This document shows positions 46,956 to 58,959 of a stretch of 64,000 bases of DNA, one piece after another. This DNA comes from Perognathus longimembris pacificus (Eukaryota; Chordata; Mammalia; Rodentia; Heteromyidae): positions 76,014,575-76,078,574 of the forward strand of contig NC_063166.1 in assembly GCF_023159225.1 (NCBI RefSeq), given 5' to 3'. A model generated the notes under the pieces. It saw only the letters and a list, made by a program, of their open reading frames with translations. It made no database searches and had not been told where the DNA came from. The translations under genes were made by a program, and so were the position numbers. Each line of letters opens with the position of its first letter. Within the stretch, counting starts at the first letter, position 1.

Positions 46956-47060
46956 GGGGCCAGAGGTATGGCTCCAGTGTTAAGAGCGCTAGCCTAGCAA
47001 GCTTGTGGTCTTGAGTTCAAAACCCCAATACTGCTAAACAACAACAACTACTACTACAAA
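46956..47060 (+). mobile_element. tRNA-derived SINE
   Basis: gaggtatggctccagtgtta and gtcttgagttcaaaacccca give A-box-like and B-box-like motifs before an (AAC)n tail. Confidence 0.6.
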
Positions 47061-47921
47061 ACCTCATCAGAAAAGACCCCCTCCCCACCCCAAAGAAAAG
47101 ATGAAGAAAGTCAAAGAGTGAGCAAGGAGGAGGAAGATGGGGCCTGACCTTTCCAGGGTTTATTTTCTGTCCCTATCACCACCCAGATCCAAAATGGGCT
47201 AGCAGGGGTTCTCGATTCATCTCCTGGGCCCTAGGAGCCCTTCCCTGGCTCTCCTGCATCTGCATAGCGACAGAGAAGACTGGAGGACTTCAAGGCAGAT
47301 TTCAGAGCCCAGGCAAAAGGGGCACACATTACTTCCACCCACATTCCACTGGCTGCCATGTGTTCCCACAGGCAAAGTACCTGCAAGGCAGGGGGGTGGG
47401 GGGGATATCACCCGAGGGAATATCTGGGCCCGGAAGGAAAAGACTCGGGCTAGGTGAAAGTTTACCAGAGTCTGCCATAGCTGAGCTTTTATGTGACCAT
47501 TCATTCATTTACTCATTCATTCACACATGGGATGGAACCCAGAGTACTTTTTGCATACTAGGTAAGAGGTCTTCCCCGGAGCCCTTCCCTCCAGCCTCTA
47601 ATTTCATATTTTATCAAGAAATGCAGAATTTCAAAAGATACTTTGTGGATTAAACAAAACGAGTGTGTGGTCTACTTGCACCACAGGCTTGCAGTCTGTG
47701 ACATGTTGGTGAGAGGGTTGTGCCCACATGTTCTGCAATTCTAGAGATAGGCCAAGGACGGGTAGGAAGGTGGCCTTGGTTATTCATGTGCTTACAACAT
47801 CATTTAACAAATACCTGCTGAACTCCTGCTCCAGGCAAGGCAGTGAGGACACCAAAAAACAGGGAAAGAAATCCGTTTCCTTCTCTTGAAGGGCTCAGTT
47901 GTTGTTGTTGTTGCTTATTGT

Positions 47922-48265
47922 TATTATTTGGCCAGTCCTGGGCTTGAACTCAGGGCTTGGTCACTGTCCCTGAGCCTCTTTGTGCTCAAGGCTAACACTC
48001 TACCACTTGAACCATAGCACCACTTCTGGTATTTTTTATGAGTAGTTTATTGGAGGTAAGAGTCTTACAGAGTTTCCTGCCCAGGCTGGCTTTGAACCAT
48101 GATCCTCAGATCTCAGCCTTCTGAGTAGCTAGGATGACAGGCGTGTGTCATTGCCGCCTGGCTCAATAGTGTTAGATTTGAAAACTGAAGTTTAAGAGCT
48201 GGGGTGTGGCTCAGTGGTAGAGCCCATGTGGAAAGCTGGAAATAGGCTTCCACCCCAGCAATGGA
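47922..48265. mobile_element. B1-like/Geo composite (-) and an ID-like fragment (+)
   Basis: 47922-48165 runs from tttggccagtcctgggcttg to gctaggatgacaggcgtgtg. 48195-48265 has gagctggggtgtggctcagt. Confidence 0.82.
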
Positions 48266-48335
48266 TGAAGGAGGATGAAGAGGAAGAGGAGGAGGAGCAG
48301 GAGGAAGAGAAGGAGAAGCAAGAGGAGGATGGGGT
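48266..48335 (+). repeat. Polypurine GAGGA tract
   Basis: gaggaagaggaggaggagca and similar purine-rich units follow the ID-like fragment as its probable tail. Confidence 0.8.
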
Positions 48336-48924
48336 GGCCTAATTCCTCATGAGATGTCTGCTTTAAGGCTCAGAGCATCTGATCTGGAGAGGACAGGGAG
48401 CAAGGGTCTGAAGGATTCTGGAAGGAAGTGAAAATTCTCTTTTTGAGCCTAGAAAGCTGGGGTTCATTCATTCATTGCTTTCCAGCTTGGGCAGTTACTG
48501 TCTAGATGACCATCGCAGGTCACTTCAGCCTCTGTGTGTGTGACAGGCACTGTTCAATGCCTACAAAGGACAAGGTGCTCTAGGTAGAGGTGCCCTCTTA
48601 TCTCTGCAGGGCAGACAAGGGCATGGAGCGTGGGTAGCTCCCTATCCTGAAAACGACCTGCTAGAAATGATGCAGGAGTGGCTTGGATCAGTTGAATAGC
48701 ACTGGGCCAAATCTGTGGTCAGGGCGGGGAGTAGGGATTGCATTCTGGGAGAGGCAGACTTAGAGTCACAAAGCTTCAGCCTTCAAGCCATTCCCTTGCC
48801 AAGCTCCTTCCCGTGACCTGGGCTGGGTGGGACCTGGTACATTCAGAACCCTGTGCTGCTGTTGAATTGGCCTGAATCAGGTCTTGTGACGGTTCAGTAA
48901 CAGAGCGAGACTGCTGCCTGTTCA

Positions 48925-48955
48925 CGCCATCTTCCCCGCCTATTGACGCCATCTT
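48925..48955 (+). promoter_or_regulatory. Tandem YY1-like motifs
   Basis: CGCCATCTT occurs at 48925-48933 and 48947-48955, exactly 22 bp apart, matching the YY1 core AAGATGGCG on the other strand. Confidence 0.4.
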
Positions 48956-49199
48956 CCCTGCCTGTCACGCGCTGTCTCTTTTTGGGTATCGATGGGGTGG
49001 TGGCATTTTCAGGATCTAGCTGAGAGGAAGTTGTCATGGAATAGTGCCATCAATGAAAGGCTTGAATAAAAAAAAAATGTCACTACAAAGAGCACACTGA
49101 CAACAAACTGGCTAATTCGTGACACCGGTTCAGAGGGTTCTCAAGATTGAGAATCAAAGAAACATAAAAAAGTCCTAAAGCCTTTTAGCTTATATTTAT

Positions 49200-49745
49200 T
49201 TAATTTTTTGATTGTGTAGTGCTGAGGATAGAACCCAGGGCTTTGTACATGCTGAATCCACTCGGACAGCCATTGTCTCACACTTGTTTTATTTATTTTT
49301 TCATTACTGTTGTTCTTTTGTTTTGCTTTGGGTTGTTAATAGGTGAAGATTCTTACAGACTTTCCTGCCCACACTAGTTTCAAACCTCCTGAGTTGCTAG
49401 GATTACAGGTGTGAGTCCAAGTTTTATAGGAAAGGAATTTGATATTCTTTCTTTCTAAGTTTGATAATAATCCCAAAATTTTAGGACACAATTAATAGTG
49501 AATGGATCAGCTGGAGGAAATTATTCTAAACTATTAGCAATAAAAAAAAAATCCAGCTGGACCCTGGTGGTTTATGCCTGTGATCCTTTAGCACTCTACT
49601 TCTTGTGCCACAGCTCTACTTCCAGATTTTTCTGTGATTGATTGGAAATAAGAGTTTCACAGATTTTTCTGCCAGGGCTGGCTTTGAACCACAGATCTCA
49701 GCCTCCAAGCTAGCTTGGATTACAGTCATGAGGTGCCTGGCGGGC
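49200..49745 (-). mobile_element. Degenerate SINE cluster
   Basis: 49200-49260 is ID-like (gataga acccagggctttg). 49320-49420 is a reverse B1-like piece. 49555-49745 joins a forward head (tggtggtttatgcctgtgat) directly to reverse Geo/B1-like sequence. Confidence 0.6.
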
Positions 49746-50554
49746 CTTCCTAGTTAAGGCTGAATGGCGGTCAGTTGTATGACTCAATCCTATGAAATAC
49801 TAGTTTCTGAAGCCCCAAGTGGACCAGGAACGGGCAGAGATGCACGAACATGGGACAGTCGATATTTAGAGCCATGGGACCCCACTGCTGTCTGAGAGGC
49901 AAGCAAGTGGAGGCTTTGGCAGAGACCCGGGTCTGTCCTCTCATTGCAGACTGGCTCACACCCTTGACACCAGACCCTGACCCCGCCGAGGCCCTGCCCA
50001 GCCTCAGCTGCTTCCTATGAGAGGCCAGGCCGTAGCTGCTGCAGTGACCTTACAACAGGATGTGTCCAACGGAGCTAGGCCCAGCCTGGGGCCAAGTGCA
50101 ACAGACAGCCTTTGTCCTCCCTCCTGCCCTGCCCCTACCTTCCAAGCCCACCAGGAAGCTGGGTCCCCAGCTCTCAATGCCGTTGTAATAACAGCCATTC
50201 AGAGCTGCTCTGCCCTGCACGCTTCACCGGGCACGCTCCCCCGGCCCCGACCCTCACAATGGGCTGCGAGGGGCTGGGAGGAGAAGGGGGGAAAGAAATG
50301 GAGTAGATGACCAATTTAGAGGCAAAAGGACTAGGGCCTAGCAGAAGAACAATTGATATGGTTGCCCCTCCCCTTCTCCATGTTGGAGAACCATCCAGAA
50401 ACCTCATGTGGCTAGAACAAGGTGAGGGCCAAGAACCACAGGAGGTAATATGGTGACATGGGTACTGACAAGATCATGCGAGGCTTTGTAGATCATGAAC
50501 AGGGGCATGATTTTTATTTCCTAAACCTCTATGCAAGTGTGTGTGTATATACAT

Positions 50555-51262
50555 ACAATATTGGGGCTTGAATTCAGGGCCTCTCGTTTTTGCTTAGCTT
50601 TTTTTTTTTTTTTTTGCCAGTCCTGGGCCTTGGACTCAGGGCCTGAGCACTGTCCCTGGCTTCTTCCCGCTCAAGGCTAGCACTCTGCCACTTGAGCCAC
50701 AGCGCAGCTTCTGGCCGTTTTCTGTATATGTGGTGCTGGGGAATCGAACCTAGGGCCTCGTGTATCCGAGGCAGGCACTCTTGCCACTAGGCCATATCCC
50801 CAGCCCCTTTGCTTAGCTTTTTTGCTCAAGGCTGGGCACTCTACCACTTGAGCCATATTCCTACTTCTAGCTTTTTTTTCTTTTTTGGTTGGTCATGGGG
50901 CTTGAACTCAGGGCCCAGGTGCTGTCCCTGGACTTTTTTTTTTTTTTTTGTCAAGGCTCATGCTCTACCACTTGGAGCCATAGTATCACTTCCAGTTTTC
51001 TAGTGGTTAATTGGAGATAAGAGTCTCACAGAGTTTCTTGTCCAGGCTGGTTTTGAACCATGATCCTCAGATCTCAGCCTCCTGAATAGCTAGGATTATA
51101 GGCGTGGGCCACCAGCGCCTGGTCATGTTCAACTTTTTAGTGGCAAATTGAAGATAAGAGTCTCTTGGACTTGTCTGCCTGGGATGGTGTAGAATTATAA
51201 TCCTCACATTTCCAGACTCTTGAGTAGCTAGCATTTCAGGCATCAGCCATGGATACTGGCTT
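50555..51262 (-). mobile_element. Stack of B1-like/Geo composites with an inserted IDL-Geo
   Basis: A Geo fragment (50555-50598, 50809-50870) is split by the dimer at 50599-50808. A complete reverse composite (50880-51125) and a third B1-like piece (51126-51262) follow. Confidence 0.82.
50599..50808 (-). mobile_element. IDL-Geo dimeric SINE, young subtype
   Basis: T tract, gccagtcctgggccttggac, cttcttcccgctcaaggcta, then gggcctcgtgtatccgaggc. tttgcttagctttttt flanks both sides. Confidence 0.94.
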
Positions 51263-52412
51263 AAGAATTCTTACTGACACTAGACAAATATTCATAATGT
51301 AGGCAATGAGAGAAGCTCCCCCACCCACCAGCTGCTTTACCCCTAACTTTCCAGGCTAGTCTTAACTACACCCCACACTCTGGTCCTGTTAATTCTCTGA
51401 TGGTCCCCCTGCCTTGAATGCCCACTGAGAGACACTTCCTCCAAGGTAAGACACTACAGCATCCAGCGGGAGGATCTGTCCTTATCACCCAAGTCCAAGA
51501 GAGGAAGTAGGCAGTTACATATGTGTGTGATTGGCTCCCTGAGCGGGACCCATTGAGATGTGAGAGCGGAGGAGGGTCTCCAACCCCACCCCCACCCCCG
51601 CCAGCCTGGGCATGGCTCCCAGGAAGGAGCCAGTTGAGAGGAGACCTGGCTAAAGCAGCCAGCCAGGTTGGCTGAAGGACCAGGAAGAGAGTGGGAAGTG
51701 AATGCCAGGATGGAGTGCAGCCAAGTGCAAACACCTGAGAAGAGAGCCCTAGGTTGCACCCGGTGAGCTTTACCATGGCTGGGTGGTGGGGCGCAGCGGG
51801 GGTACCCACCTATACATCTTTGTGTCCATGGATTATACTGGGAAGCCCTATGAGAGGCTTGGTGGACAGGCTTGAGTGCTGCCTTAAAGGAACTGGGTTG
51901 GCTCTGTTTGCAAACCAGTTCTGGGGCCTCTGGGGTGGCCCTTTGCTGCGTTTCTCCCAGTGCAGCCCTAAACAGGGGGGTCCTGGGAGAAGGCCTGATG
52001 GGGAGATAGAGGTCTGACCATGAACTCTGGCTGGCCAGGCCAGATAATGGCCAGGCGAGAGGAACCCCAGATGGGGGGGCCTTGTACATTCTCTTGCATG
52101 TCTGTCTGTCGTCTGTCATCTGTCCAATCACCCTGGTGCATCAGCTTCTGATCTTCCCAGGAAACAACAACAGCCCTTCTATTTGAAGTATGAGTTCAAA
52201 TCACAGATCAGTCACGAAGAAGCTGGTGGTCTTAAGGTTAAGTTCTCAGTTGCTCTGGGCCTCCATGTCTTCATCTGGGAGAAATGACCTTATTAACAGA
52301 GTTATGAAAGACAAAGGAGACAGACAAGACTTTTGCCTGCCTCGTAGCTGGTGCTCCCAAGATAGGATAGTGCACACTTCCATTGCCACCTGAGGTCTCC
52401 ATCCTTTTTAAA
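51263..52412. other. Unique intergenic DNA
   Basis: No gene recognised. The long - strand frame at 51454-52131 lacks known motifs. 52190-52400 carries MIR-like wording (ttaagttctcagttgctctg, ttcatctgggagaaatgacc). Confidence 0.5.
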
Positions 52413-52732
52413 AACATGGTTGAGATAAAATTCAAATGCCAATCAATTCTCCTACATTGTGTGTAGATGAATATATGCAGAATTTCACCATCTCCAAAGA
52501 AACCCTATCCCCATTAGCAGGCATTCTCCGTGCCCCTAGAAACAACCAGTTTATTTTCTGTATCTATAGATTTCCCTGTTCTGGGAATAGGGAATGGAAT
52601 GGAATCTTACAATATATGGTTTTTGTGATAGGTTTCTTTCACTCAGCATACCGTGTTCATCCATGTTGTAGCATAAATTAATACTTCATTTATTGCTGAA
52701 TCATATTCCATTGTATGGGTCGTCCACTTTTT
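52413..52732 (-). mobile_element. Old L1 (L1M-type) 3' end relic
   Basis: ggttgagataaaattcaaat, cccattagcaggcattctcc and gaatcatattccattgtatg are the well-known reversed 3' region wording of old mammalian L1. Confidence 0.8.
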
Positions 52733-52985
52733 GGGGGTAGGAAGTGTTGGTACTGGAGCTTGAACTCAGGGCCTTGTGCTCTGGCTTGGTTTTTGTTTTC
52801 CAGTCACAGCTTACGCTCCACCACTTAACCTACGCCTCCAGCTGCAGCTTTTTGCTGATTGATTAGCGATAAGTGTCTCTTGAATTTGTTCTGCTCGCTC
52901 TAGCTACAAATGGTGATTCTCAGACCTCAGGTTCCTGGGTAAGCTAGGGTTATAGATGTGAGCCACTAGAGCTCAGTTTAGAGCA
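52733..52985 (-). mobile_element. B1-like/Geo composite SINE, diverged
   Basis: gtactggagcttgaactcag and gctagggttatagatgtgag mark the two ends of a reverse copy. Confidence 0.78.
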
Positions 52986-53337
52986 CATTTAATACATCTG
53001 TCAGTTGGTGGACATTGGGGATGCTGTATCTTTTGAGTTTTAGGAGTAGCTCTGCTCTGAGCATGTGTGTGGACATAGATGCTGAGATTGTAAGACGTGG
53101 AAATAGTGGAAGTGAGTGCAAGCGGTGGGTTATGAACAAGACAGGTAAGTCTCCTTTATCCAGATCTCAATTTGAGCTTGCTGACCTGAGCTGAAAGGGA
53201 GCTGGCACTGACCAGAGGTGACCCAGCTACAGACTTAAGCAAAAGAAGCAGCAGCTTATATTGATCTGCCAGGGAAGGTCTATCATTTGGGAAGTTGTCC
53301 ATATCAGTCATGGGCATGATTTTAAGAGTTAATGTTG

Positions 53338-53663
53338 TGCCAAGTCGTGAGACCACCACCAAGAAGACCACTGAGACTCAGACATTCCGAAATGCAAAAG
53401 CAAGGCAAGGCTTTATTTAAGCGAGCTGCAACTCGGGCCTCGTCCTACCCACCGACACAGCGGAGGTTAGGAGGGAGCCTCGAGCTGTGATTACACAGGG
53501 CTTATAAAGGCAAAGAACAAAGTAACAACAATCAGGTGTTCAAGCAAGCAAGATTAGGATACAGGTACAAATCTGATTGGCTCAGGGTTCGATTCTAAAA
53601 TGGGGTTCACGTGGTAAAATGGGGTTCACGTGGTAAAATGGGGCCTGACTTCAAAGTCTGGCA
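53338..53663 (-). mobile_element. Solitary LTR of a gammaretrovirus-like endogenous element
   Basis: Old retroviral LTR, 326 bp, with TGCCA...TGGCA ends. In - orientation it has a CCAAT box (gagccaatcag), tttataagcc as TATA and aataaagcc as poly(A) signal. Near the 5' end is a tandem 19-bp repeat with CACGTG (53600-53645 on +). No gag, pol or env sequence flanks it. The 4 bp on each side (gttg, cttc) do not match, so the target duplication is decayed or the ends are off. Confidence 0.8.
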
Positions 53664-53669
53664 CTTCAT

Positions 53670-53905
53670 TACTTTTGTTGCTGTTATTGGTCATGGGGCT
53701 TGAACTCAGGTTCTGGGCACCATCCCTGAGCTTTTGTACTGATGGCTAGCATTCTACTATTTGAACCACAGCTTCACTTTCTGATTTTTGGTGTTTGATC
53801 GGAGATAAGAGTCTCATGGACTTTCCTGCCCTGGCTGACTTTGAACCATGATCCTCAGATCTCAGCCTCCTGAGTAGCTAGGATGACAGGCTTAAGCCTG
53901 TGTAA
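53670..53905 (-). mobile_element. B1-like/Geo composite SINE
   Basis: ggtcatggggcttgaactca to gagtagctaggatgacaggc. It directly abuts the LTR. Confidence 0.84.
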
Positions 53906-54558
53906 GTATGTGGAGGGTTAGTAGGCAGTGTGCTCCACTGGAAAACTGCTAAGTCTGAGCTGACACTATCATCTGTGTTGATGTCCTTGGATGAAGGATT
54001 TCCAGTGCTTGTGCTGCCTAGAACATTCAGGACAGGGTAGAAGACACCAATTTTGGCCTAGGCCAGTGGTCAGTAGTGTCACCAACAAAATGAGTGGTTT
54101 TAAAGTTAACTAAGGGTCAATAGAGCAGGAGAGCTCCTTTTGGTTTTCCTTCAGGAACAACTTCCCTCATCCCCATTGTCCATGTGCCTATCTTTACTCG
54201 CTTGAGATTGGTTTAGTCATCAAGTATTCCTAGTCTATAAACATTATGGCTCATGGCTTAATCAGGTGTTTTATGACAAGCTTCTGAGAGACTACAAAGA
54301 TAAGAGCCAAAGAAAGTACATTATCCTTTGAACAAGTAAACAGATTAAGGGTCTAGAGGTTGTCTTTTGTCCCTTTATGATGGTTCCTGCCTGTTGAAGC
54401 TCAAAGGGCTACTCCATAAGTGGCTGACATTGCAGAACTCCTAATTATCTATGATATCTCACCATTATAACAATTATAGTCCATTTAGTCACAGCTTACA
54501 AAGGTTATTAACACATCCAAATACTTTTGGTTTTGCCTTAGTTGTTTGTTTGCTTGCG
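53906..54558. other. Unique intergenic DNA
   Basis: I see no gene or recognisable repeat here. Confidence 0.55.
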
Positions 54559-54676
54559 ATGGGGGGTGTCTTGCAATGTTGTCCAGGGACTGGTCTGTAA
54601 CCCCTGGACTCACGTGATCCTCCCATCTCAGTTTCCCAAGTGGCTGAGACTACAGGTGTGTACCACCATGCCTAGG
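54559..54676 (-). mobile_element. Old 7SL-derived monomer
   Basis: ttgcaatgttgtccagggac and ctgagactacaggtgtgtac follow the reversed 7SL/Alu-B1 monomer. No Geo half is attached. Confidence 0.65.
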
Positions 54677-54937
54677 CATCCAGATGTGTTTTAAGCATTA
54701 TACTGGGTACCAAGCAACATACCAGCTTGGGAGCAAAGGTTAGAAAGGAACCAGTAAACCATAAGTAATTGGGAGTGATGGGGCGCTGGGGAGGTGATAA
54801 GTTCCCCATCGTTCCCCTCCTCTCTCTCAAAGTCCCCTTCCAGAAGCTGCCTGAGGACATGCCAGCAGCTTCTCCATTGCCCATACACATGGGCTCCTGC
54901 TTACACTCATCCACATCCGCACCATAGACAGTCTCAG

Positions 54938-54938
<1 letters not shown>

Positions 54939-54977
<39 letters not shown>
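54939..54977 (+). repeat. (CA)n microsatellite
   Basis: About 19 CA units. Confidence 0.95.
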
Positions 54978-54979
<2 letters not shown>

Positions 54980-56314
54980 CCTAATGTCTCCAGCATGTGC
55001 ACACATGTGAACTTCGCTTCATAGCTCAAGGTACGCACAATCTCCCTGAGAGTAGGAACGGGGTGCAGTTAAAGGGGACAAAGTCCCACTTTTGCCTTCG
55101 CCCTGCACCCTCAAATCTGCTGCTAGCTGTCTGATAGCAGGTGTGTGCAGGCCTGGGTGGGGCCCAGACACGTGGCTCTAGGGCTCAAAGGATAAAGATC
55201 ACCTTTCACTGGCACCCAAGCTACCACACTTCCACGCTGGAGCTACAGTTACCAGGAGGCCTCACCTGCTGGGCAGCGCTCCAGGCGGAGGGCCTAGTCC
55301 AGGCCCCAGGAGCCCCGGTGCGTCAGAGGATGAGACACACACAGAGCAGGGATTAAGGACCAATGCGGTGTCTGGGTTGCACTCCTACAAAATAAGCTGG
55401 TTTGACAAGGGGGCAGTGAGTGGAAATAACTTTCTTGGAATCTGGAGTCTGCCTGTCCCACCTGTGTCCCATAGGAGACATTGAGCAGGTCCCGGCTCCT
55501 CCCTGAGCCTCAAGGTCCCTCGCTTGTGAAATGTGCACCGGCTATCCTTTTGCCCACAGAAGCAGCGTCCATGAGGACTTACTATGCACCAAGCAGGGAG
55601 TGAGGTACCGTGAAGAACCACACAGAGGAAGAACCAAATGAAAAGAGCTGGCACACAATAGGTGTTCCATCCCATCCCTCCCTTCCCTGCCACGACGTTA
55701 CAGACTGTTCGGAGCATGAGATCGGGGCAGAGGCATGTCACCCCTAGCCACTGCAAACTTCATTTTTGCCACACTAACACTCACATAGGGACTGGCCCAT
55801 GGGGCTCCATAAAATGTGTGAACAAACGACAGCATTGTGGCAGGAAAAAGCCAGATTACCTTGTCACGCATTTCCTCAATGCACAGCCATACACGTAGTC
55901 GTGGCCACGTCTCTGCATGTAAGTATGACTTCTTTTCCTTGGGAGCAATAATATTTCTTTTTATAGCAAAGGTAACTCAGGTTTGGCGAGGTCTAGGCAC
56001 CTGATGCCCAAGATCACATAGACAATGTGACAAGCCAGGTCAAGCAGCCTGAGCTATTTGCCCACACTGTCCCGGGCTGGGGATGCAGTCAGGGCTGGAC
56101 CGTGGGGCCTTGGGCCTGATGAGGCCACTCAGCGAGCCCGTGTGGGCCAGTGCAGCCTGCCCTCATCACTGCACGCCGGCCCCGGAGAGGAACCTACTGG
56201 TCTCTTTGCTGACCAGGGTCAGGTTTGTTATTTCGGGCTCCCTCTGGTGGACAAATGGAGCAAACGTCTAGCTCCTTCTGGGAGCTGGTGGTGGAAGTCA
56301 ATGGGCTGTGGCTA
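54978..56314. other. Unique intergenic DNA
   Basis: No gene recognised. A CTCF-like motif lies at 56236-56252. Confidence 0.5.
56236..56252 (-). promoter_or_regulatory. CTCF-like motif
   Basis: The - strand reads GTCCACCAGAGGGAGCC, close to the CTCF core with A for C in the GGC step. Confidence 0.4.
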
Positions 56315-56505
56315 ATAATTACAATAACAGTGGTTGCCAGTCAATGGGCACTTACACATGCAGGCGTTTTTAAACCTATTCTGATTTAATCCTTGAAGCA
56401 ACAAACTGGAGCATTATTGCCCTGTTATGTAAGTGATCTGAGATGAGAAAGTGAATTCCCAAGGTCGTGCAACCCAGCAGTGAAAGGTTGGGAATGAAAC
56501 ACTGG
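56315..56505 (-). mobile_element. MIR relic
   Basis: caatgggcacttacacatgc, gatttaatccttgaagcaac and cccaaggtcgtgcaaccc follow antisense MIR. Confidence 0.72.
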
Positions 56506-56896
56506 CGGGCAGGAGGAGACTACGAGTGAGGAAAGCTCCCTGGGCCAGAAGTGAGGTTAAACATGAGGTGATTTACCACAAGGTGAATGAGGCTTCCAGA
56601 CTCTTCCCCTCTCCTTTCTCTGCCTTCCTAAGCAACTCTCCCATGTCTTTGCATGGTCATGTGTTTCATAAAATTTGTAAAACCAAGGTACTTTGGTTGC
56701 AATTACCTAACACCACTGTCTGCTGTTCTAGCACCTAGAATAATACCTACACACAGTAGCCGTGTGTTAATAACTTCATTTTGTGTCTAAATTGTATCTT
56801 GTGTTCAGTGAGTGGGGAGATGGATGGAGAAATGAATGTGGTGGCATGCAGTTTGATCTGGAAGGAAGGCATTGGTTTTTGACTTGTCGCTTGGCT

Positions 56897-56985
56897 TTGG
56901 TTTTTGGTAAGTCTTGGGGTTCGAACTCAGGACCTTGCATTTGCAAGGCAAGAGCTTTGCCATCTGAACCACACCTCAGACCTCC
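56897..56985 (-). mobile_element. ID-like SINE
   Basis: cttggggttcgaactcagga and gcaaggcaagagctttgcca give reversed ID wording. Confidence 0.68.
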
Positions 56986-57150
56986 CAAGAGCCTAGGAGT
57001 GAGGGCAGTGGGAGCTCCTTCTCCCTCTTCACACTAGGGAGGTGGCTTACTCAAGGACATGTGAAAAGGAGATCAGCCCCGGCCTCCAGAGGCCCTGCTC
57101 CCCACTGCCATCTCCTCTCCCGCACCTGGTGGAGAAGGAGGACGTCATCT

Positions 57151-57169
57151 TGGCCAGCAGGGGGTAGTA
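57151..57169 (+). promoter_or_regulatory. CTCF-like motif
   Basis: TGGCCAGCAGGGGGTAGTA matches the CTCF consensus except T for C in the GGC step. Confidence 0.45.
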
Positions 57170-57256
57170 TGCCCTCGATGACAAACCAGCCAAAGTCACT
57201 GCGGGCCAGAGCTCCCATCCAGCCTGCAACCCAAGTACCAGGCCTAGAGCCCCTTC

Positions 57257-57466
57257 TTTTTTTTTTTTTTGGCCAGTCCTAGGCCGTGAACTCAGGGCCT
57301 GAGCACTGTCCCTGGCTTCTTTTTTTTTTTTTTGCTCAAGGCTAGCCACTTGAGCCACAGCACCACTTCTGGCCATTTTCTGTATATGTGGTACTGAGCA
57401 ATCGAACCCAGGACCTCATGTATACGAGGCAAGCACTCTTGCCACTAGGCCATATTCCCAGCCCCC
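57257..57466 (-). mobile_element. IDL-Geo dimeric SINE
   Basis: Full reverse dimer with an extra internal T run (57321-57333). cctagagccccttctt on both sides is a 16-bp target duplication. Confidence 0.95.
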
Positions 57467-57902
57467 TAGAGCCCCTTCTTAATCCCTGACTTGGGTAGTA
57501 CTAGGAGCAAGGAGAGAAGCAGAGAAATAAAAGATATAAAAGAGCCCTCAGACAACAAATCCACACACTGGTTTATGAACATAAAGGTTTGCTCCTGTCT
57601 GTGCCCAGGAAGAGAAATGTGTGTCAACATCACAGGGTGTGCGTATAGCTACCCACCAGTCACGCCGCCCAAGGGAGGGTGTGATGAACATCTCCATACA
57701 CTGTGGCCGGGACTGCAATGGGCTTTAGCAGCTATGGGAGGCAGTCTGGTGAGGCCCATCAAAATTAAAGATGTGTGAGTATTTAACAGCTAAAAATTGG
57801 TACTAGATGTGAGGTACTTCAGATGTACATGTGGCCGTGAGCTGCAAACTGCACTGGAACCATTTGAGGTGGCTGTTATTGGGAAGTGTGTGTGGTAACA
57901 AA

Positions 57903-58045
57903 AATCCAGTAATATATATTACAATTTATTTATAACATTGTATTATATATTGTGTAATACATATATGTATAATACATATGTATATATAGTATACATGAAT
58001 ATATTTGAATGTGTGTCTGTATACTATATTGTATATATAGCATAT
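57903..58045 (+). repeat. AT-rich TATA-type low-complexity tract
   Basis: Imperfect ATATAT/GTATAT units over about 140 bp. Confidence 0.85.
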
Positions 58046-58103
58046 GATGCCATATAGTAAACTATTATGTGACACACAACATTACACCCATTGTAAAGGT
58101 ATT

Positions 58104-58125
58104 TGTGTGTGTGTGTGTGTGTGTG
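58104..58125 (+). repeat. (GT)n microsatellite
   Basis: About 11 GT units. Confidence 0.9.
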
Positions 58126-58349
58126 AGCGCACGCATGAGTACACCTTTTTCTGGTTCCGGGGGTTGAGGACAAGGCCTCAAGCATGCAGGCCAGAGCTTG
58201 GCCTTGGGGTGCCCCACTTGCAGCCCTGTTTCTACTATTTCACTTAAGATGAGGACTTCCGTGGGGGGAGGGTGGAAATGGCTGCACAATCGTAGGATTG
58301 GACTTCATTCCACTGAATGGGATACTTAAAAGTGGTGGAGAAAGTAAGC

Positions 58350-58520
58350 GTTATGCCAAGCACGGTGGCCCACATCTGCACCCCAAGCACTGGGGAGGCA
58401 GGAGGACCAAGAGTCCCTGAGCTCAATAGGCACTCTGCAGAGAGAAGAAGAGGGACAGAGGAGAGGGGAGGGGAGGGGGAAAAGAGAAGGAGGAAGAGGA
58501 GGGAGGGAGGGAGGGAAAAT
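58350..58520 (+). mobile_element. 7SL/B1-like SINE with purine-rich tail
   Basis: aagcacggtggcccacatct and ctggggaggcaggaggacca start a B1-like copy that runs into a GA/GGGA-rich tail (58438-58520). Confidence 0.6.
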
Positions 58521-58689
58521 GGAAGCTTTATTTTCTTTATTAATTCCCAGGGATTCAACCTGGGGCTTGGAGCGTGAGCCACACCTCCAGCCAGGAAGTT
58601 AATTTTAGCACACTAAAAATAAAGCCAGGCAGCATGTGTGGAAGGAAAGGTGAGAACACATTCAGGAAATGATGGATAATAAAGGCCAA

Positions 58690-58750
58690 AGGGAAGTGTG
58701 GCTCAACCCATAGAGGACCTGCCTGACAGAGGGCCCTGAGTTCAAATCCC

Positions 58751-58798
<48 letters not shown>

Positions 58799-58890
58799 GG
58801 AGAAATGGAGCTGGGTAGGTAGCTCCTTTGGTGAGCAAGTGCGGCCATGTACACAGCCCTAAGTTCGCTCCCCAACCCATGGGGAAATAA
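58690..58890 (+). mobile_element. Two tRNA-derived SINE fragments around a (CA)n repeat
   Basis: agtgtggctcaacccataga and gagttcaaatcccagtaaca lead into (CA)n at 58755-58798. gagctgggtaggtagctcct begins a second fragment. Confidence 0.6.
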
Positions 58891-58959
58891 AAGGAGAAAA
58901 GGAGGAGAACAAGCCAGGGGAAGAGCTGTGCAAGGGGTGTTTCCACCTGTTTCCACGGG

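Noticed and set aside
51454..52131. 225-codon frame on -
   Set aside because: No known motif, low codon bias and no splice context; kept only as unexplained intergenic DNA.
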